From NCBI RefSeq assembly GCF_949987515.2, contig NC_082700.1:37535380-37599379 (forward strand): a stretch of 64,000 bases of DNA, given 5' to 3'. This stretch comes from Delphinus delphis. Lineage: Eukaryota; Chordata; Mammalia; Artiodactyla; Delphinidae. Of the stretch, positions 60,464-64,000 are shown in pieces. The translations under genes were made by a program, and so were the position numbers. The notes beneath the pieces are model-generated. The model did not search any database. It saw only the letters and a list, made by a program, of their open reading frames with translations, and had not been told where the DNA came from. Each line of letters starts with the position of its first letter. Position 1 is the first letter of the stretch.

Positions 60464-60751
60464 TACAAATAACAAATGTTGGTGAGGATGTGGGGAAAAG
60501 GGAACATTAGTGCATGGTTGGTGAGAATATTTGGTACAGCCACTGTGGAAATCAGTATGGAGGTTCTTCCAAAAACTAAAAAAGAATGTCCAGCAATTCC
60601 ACTCCTGGTATTATCAGAAGAAAATAAAAAGACTAATTTGAGAAGATACATGCACCACAATGCTCATAGTGGAACTTTTTACAAAAGCCAAAATATGAAA
60701 GCAACCTAAGTCTCCATAAACAAATGAATGGATAAAGAAGATGTGGCAAAT

Positions 60752-60782
<31 letters not shown>

Positions 60783-60787
60783 CTATA
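60752..60787. repeat. (ATCT)n microsatellite
   Basis: An ATCT tetranucleotide run with one TTTATCT interruption, inside the L1 3' UTR copy. Confidence 0.95.
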
Positions 60788-61144
60788 AAATGGAATATTA
60801 CTCACCATAAACAGAATGAAATTTTGCCATTTGCAAAAACATGCTTAGTAAAATAAGTCAGACAGAGAAAGACAGGTACTGTATGTTATCTCTTATATGT
60901 GGAACCTAAAATATAAAAGAAACAAATGAATACAATAAAACAGAAACAGACTCAAAGATATAGAGAACAAATTAATATATACCAGTGGGTAGAGGGGAAG
61001 GGGAGGGGAAACAGGGGTAGGGTATTAAGAGGTACAAACTACTGTATGTAAAATAAATAAGCTACAGCACAGGGACTACAGTCAATATTTTATAATAACT
61101 CTAAATGGACTATATTTTAAACAAACAAAAACAAAAATCCCAAA

Positions 61145-61250
61145 AGCCCCTTCATGTATAAATTAATGGATGTGGCTATGTTCTAATAAAAATTTATTTA
61201 CCAAAAAAGGGTGCTTGCCATGGGCCATACTTTGTCAAGATCTGACCTAA
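61145..61250 (+). mobile_element. hAT-Charlie-type fragment
   Basis: ATTAATGGATGTGGCTATGTTCTAATAAAAATTTATTTACCAAAAAAGG...CATGGGCCATACTTTGTCAAGATCTGAC is the sense 3' half of the same family as the copy at 48650 (TGTGTTCCAATAAAACTTTATTTACAAAAACAGG...TTTGCCGACCCCTG). Confidence 0.68.
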
Positions 61251-61911
61251 AAGGTGAAATAGTTTTTGTACAAATACAAAGAAGTATCCTAAAGACACTG
61301 TTTAAATGGTGAGATTAAATCAACACTAAACTGGATAGGACAATTTTTTCTATCCTGAAGCACTCACTGTACATATCCTTGATATATAGTAGATTGAAAA
61401 CTTAAAAATGAAAATGGCAAATAATAATGCAAAAAAGTTACATTTTATATTGTTAAATTTTATATTGTTATAGGTAAAATTCACCCCAAATATATACTAC
61501 CCATTAGGTGTATGAGGGTATAATTTCAAATTACAGATAACGAAATGTTATAAATACAAGAAAAAAATGAATGAATGTATGTTTTTTATTGAAGATTTAA
61601 CAGAGCCCTTTGAACACACTATGAATCACTAAATAACTATGAGACTAAATATTAGCAGATGTGGAAGACTTGATAATATAGGTAAAAGTCTTGACTCAAC
61701 AAATATTTATAAATTAGTAGTTATGTTACAGAAGATATACCATGGATTTTATGACTCCATCATTATATAAAAGAAATAACACAATATTATAATCTGCAGT
61801 ATGTTGGTAAAATCCAATACCAACAGAAAGATTATATAATTTTTGTTCATCAAATATTTTATGAAAAATAAGGAAAATTCTCTGGACTTCACAACCATTA
61901 AAATGTACATC
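61251..61911. other. Unassigned sequence
   Basis: No gene is recognised; AT-rich. TTACATTTTATATTGTTAAATTTTATATTGTTA is a small direct repeat at 61438-61470. The left flank of the twin-primed L1 should contain its target site within the last 20 bases. Confidence 0.45.
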
Positions 61912-63821
61912 CAAAGATAAGATGAGATATGTGCATGGGTTTATCTCTGGGCTTTCAATCCTCTTCCATTGATCTATATTTCTGTTTTGGGGCCAGTACC
62001 ATACTGTCTTGGTTACTGTAGCTTTGTAGTATAGTCCGAAGTCAGGGAGCCTGATTCCTCCAGCTCCGTTTTTTGTTTTCAAGATTGCTTTGGCGATTCG
62101 GGGTCTTTTGTGTTTCCATACAAATTGTGAAATTTTTTGCTTTGGTTCTGTGAAAAATGCCATCAGTAGTTTGATACAGATTGCATTGAATCTGTAGATT
62201 GTTTTGGGTACTATAGTCATTTTCACAAGGTTGATTCTTCCAATCCAAGAACATGGTATATCCCTCCATCTATTTGTATCATCTTTAATTTCTTTCTTCA
62301 GTGTGTTATAATTTTCTGCATATGTGTCTTTTGTCTCCTTAGGTAGGTTTATTCCTAGGTATTTTATTCTTTTTGTTGCAATGGTAAATGGGGATATTTC
62401 CTTAATTTCTCTTTCAGATTTTTCATCATTATTGTATAATGCAAGATATTTCTGTGCATTACTTTTATATCCTGCTACTTTACGAAATTCATTGATTAGC
62501 TCTAGTAGTTTCTGGTAGCATTTGTAGGATTCTCTATATATAGTATCATGTCATCTGCAAACAGTGACAGTCTTAATCTTTCTTTTCCAATTTGGGTTCC
62601 TTTTATTTCATTTTCTTCTCTAATTGCTCTGGCTAAAAATTCCAAAACTATGTTGAATAATAGTGGTGAGAGTGGGCAAACTTATCTTGTTCCTGACCTT
62701 AGAGGAAATGGTTTCAGTTTTTCACCTTCGAAAATGATGTTGGCTGTGTCTTTGTCTTATATGGCCTTTATTATGTTGAAGTAAGTTCACTCTATGTCTA
62801 GTTTCTGGATGGTTTTTATCATAAATGGGTGTTAGATTTTGTCAAAACCTTTTTCTGCATCTATTGAGATGATCATATGGTTTTTGCCCTTCAATTTGTT
62901 AATATGGCTTATCACATTGATTGATTTGCATATACTGAAGAATCCCTGCATTCCTGAGATAAACCCTACTTGATCATGGTGTATGATACTTTTAATGTGC
63001 TGTTGGATTCTGTTTCCTAGTATGTTGTTGAGGATTTTTGCATCTATGTTTATCAGGGATATTGGCCTGTAGATTTCCTTTTTGCGTGATATCTTTGTCT
63101 GGTTTTGTTATCAGGATGATGGTGGCCTTGTAGAACGAGTTTGGGAGTGTTCCTCCCTCTGCTATATTTTGGAAGAGTTTGGGAAGGATAGGTGTTAACT
63201 CTTCTTTAAATGATTGATAGAATTTGCCTGTGAAGCCATCTGGTCCTAGGCTTTTGTTTGTTGGAAGATTTTTAATCACAGTTTCAATTTCTGTGCTTGT
63301 GATTGGCCTGTTTATATTTTCTATTTCTTCCTAGTTCAGTCTCAGAAGGTTGTGCTTTTCTAAGAATGTGTCCATTTCTTCCAGGTTGTCTAATTTTTTG
63401 GCATATAGTTGCTTGTAGTAATATCTCATGATCCTTTGTATTTCTGCATTGTCATTTGTTACTTCTCCTTTTTCATTTCTAATTCTATTGATTTGAGTCT
63501 TCTCCCTTTTTTTCTTGATGAGTCTTGCTAATGGTTTATCAAGTTTGTTTATGTTCTCAGAGAACCAGCTTTTAGTTTTACTGATCTTTGCTATCATTTT
63601 CTTCATTTTTTTCTCATTTATTTCAGCTGTGATCTTTATGATTTCTTTCTTTCTGCTGACTTTGTTTTTTTTTGTTGTTGTTGTTCTTCTTTCTCTAATT
63701 GCTTTAGGTGTAAGGTTAGGTTGTTTACTTGAGATGTTTCTTTTTTCTTAAAGTAGGATTGCATTGCTATAAATTTCCCTCTTAGAACCACTTTTGCTGC
63801 ATCCCATAGGTTTTAGGTCAT
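61912..63821 (-). mobile_element. LINE-1, inverted 5' segment (twin priming)
   Basis: This is ORF2 from the endonuclease C-terminal part (antisense of CCTATGGGATGCAGCAAAAGTGG at 63785-63810) through the reverse transcriptase into the post-RT region. It ends antisense at CAAAGATAAG (61912). The catalytic FADD is intact locally (antisense of about 62549-62560). The 166-codon antisense frame 61726-62226 is ORF2 C-terminal coding that runs out of the element into flanking DNA. Other frames are broken by stops. Orientation is opposite to the piece at 63822, with which it is collinear in L1 coordinates. Confidence 0.93.
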
Positions 63822-64000
63822 GAGGCAAGAATATATAATGGAGAAAAGACAGCCTCTTAAATAAGTGGTGTTGGGAAAACTCGACAGCTACATGTTAAAG
63901 AATGATATGGGTTTTTTTGTTTTGTTTTGTTTTGTTTTAAGAATGATATGTTAAAGAATGAAATGAGAACACTTCCTAATAGCATACACAAAAATAAACT
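63822..64000 (+). mobile_element. LINE-1, sense 3' segment (continues past the window)
   Basis: The piece starts GAGGCAAGAATATATAATGGAGAAAAGACAGCCTC and continues as sense ORF2 to the window edge. In L1 coordinates it resumes about 6 bases after the point where the inverted segment ended. It carries a small T-rich insertion at 63910-63938. Confidence 0.93.
63910..63938 (-). repeat. T-rich (GTTTT)n insertion with flanking 12-bp direct repeats
   Basis: The bases GGTTTTTTTG followed by four TTTTG-type units interrupt ORF2 sequence. AAGAATGATATG occurs on both sides (63898-63909 and 63939-63950). This looks like a retrotransposon tail inserted antisense without a body. Confidence 0.7.

Larger units (their letters stand above)
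58070..61110 (+). mobile_element. Old LINE-1, ORF2 RT domain to 3' UTR, carrying a SINE
   Basis: The copy starts at an ORF2 phrase before the reverse transcriptase (TTGAACAGACCAATCACTAGCAG). The 71-codon frame 58601-58816 contains motif B as GTRQACPLSPLFN, with the usual Gly after RQ replaced by Ala. The catalytic FADD region near 58850 reads FPDG, so it is inactive. The copy is interrupted by the SINE at 60107-60463 and ends in 3' UTR (CTACAGTCAATATTTTATAATAACTC) near 61110. It is more diverged than the copy at 53882. Confidence 0.92.

Noticed and set aside
61726..62226. 166-codon antisense open frame, the longest in the window
   Set aside because: Its first part is L1 ORF2 C-terminal coding from the inverted L1 segment, and its end runs into unrelated flanking DNA. 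Not a gene.

Overview
This is 64 kb of AT-rich mammalian nuclear DNA with no recognisable protein-coding gene, exon, tRNA, rRNA or CpG island. The longest open frames (158 and 166 codons) are fragments of dead L1 reverse transcriptase. Seven copies of a tRNA-derived SINE, opening with the motif GGGCTTCCCTGGTGG and resembling the CHR family, point to a whale, dolphin, hippo or ruminant relative. The short, G+C-rich copies that end directly in poly(A) at 5526, 7429 and 38916 fit a cetacean best, probably a toothed whale. This is inferred from remembered repeat families, not from a database search.

Layout. 1-18 kb is mostly unassigned old sequence with scattered fossils: L1 fragments, MLT1/MST-type solo LTRs at 3.0, 8.1 and 15.4 kb, a MER3-like hAT copy at 12.7 kb, MIR and L2 scraps, two short SINEs and AT microsatellites. 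18-36 kb continues this pattern, with a short L1 bounded by a 12-bp target-site duplication, further solo LTRs, an old L1 apparently split by an LTR, and two long-form SINEs. 36.8-42.8 kb is a near full-length antisense L1 carrying a younger SINE inside its reverse transcriptase. It is followed by two sense L1 3' ends (42.8-44.0 kb) swollen by TA repeats. 44-52 kb holds a hAT copy with a perfect 8-bp target-site duplication, MIR, hAT, L2 and LTR remnants and a 13-bp hairpin. 52.3-61.1 kb is three sense-strand L1 copies end to end, two carrying long SINEs. From 61.9 kb to the window edge lies an L1 whose 5' part is inverted, the signature of twin priming.

All L1 reading frames that can be followed are broken by stops, frameshifts or catalytic-motif changes, so nothing here looks able to move autonomously. 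The window fits a gene desert or a very long intron; the sequence alone cannot say which. I found no evidence of a new biological system. The points most worth checking are the twin-primed L1, a tail-only insertion next to it, a perfect 40-bp palindrome, several perfect hairpins, and a repeat-free island near 14.2-14.6 kb with regulatory-looking motifs. Family names for old repeats come from memory of consensus sequences; boundaries are accurate to roughly 5-40 bases unless a target-site duplication is given.
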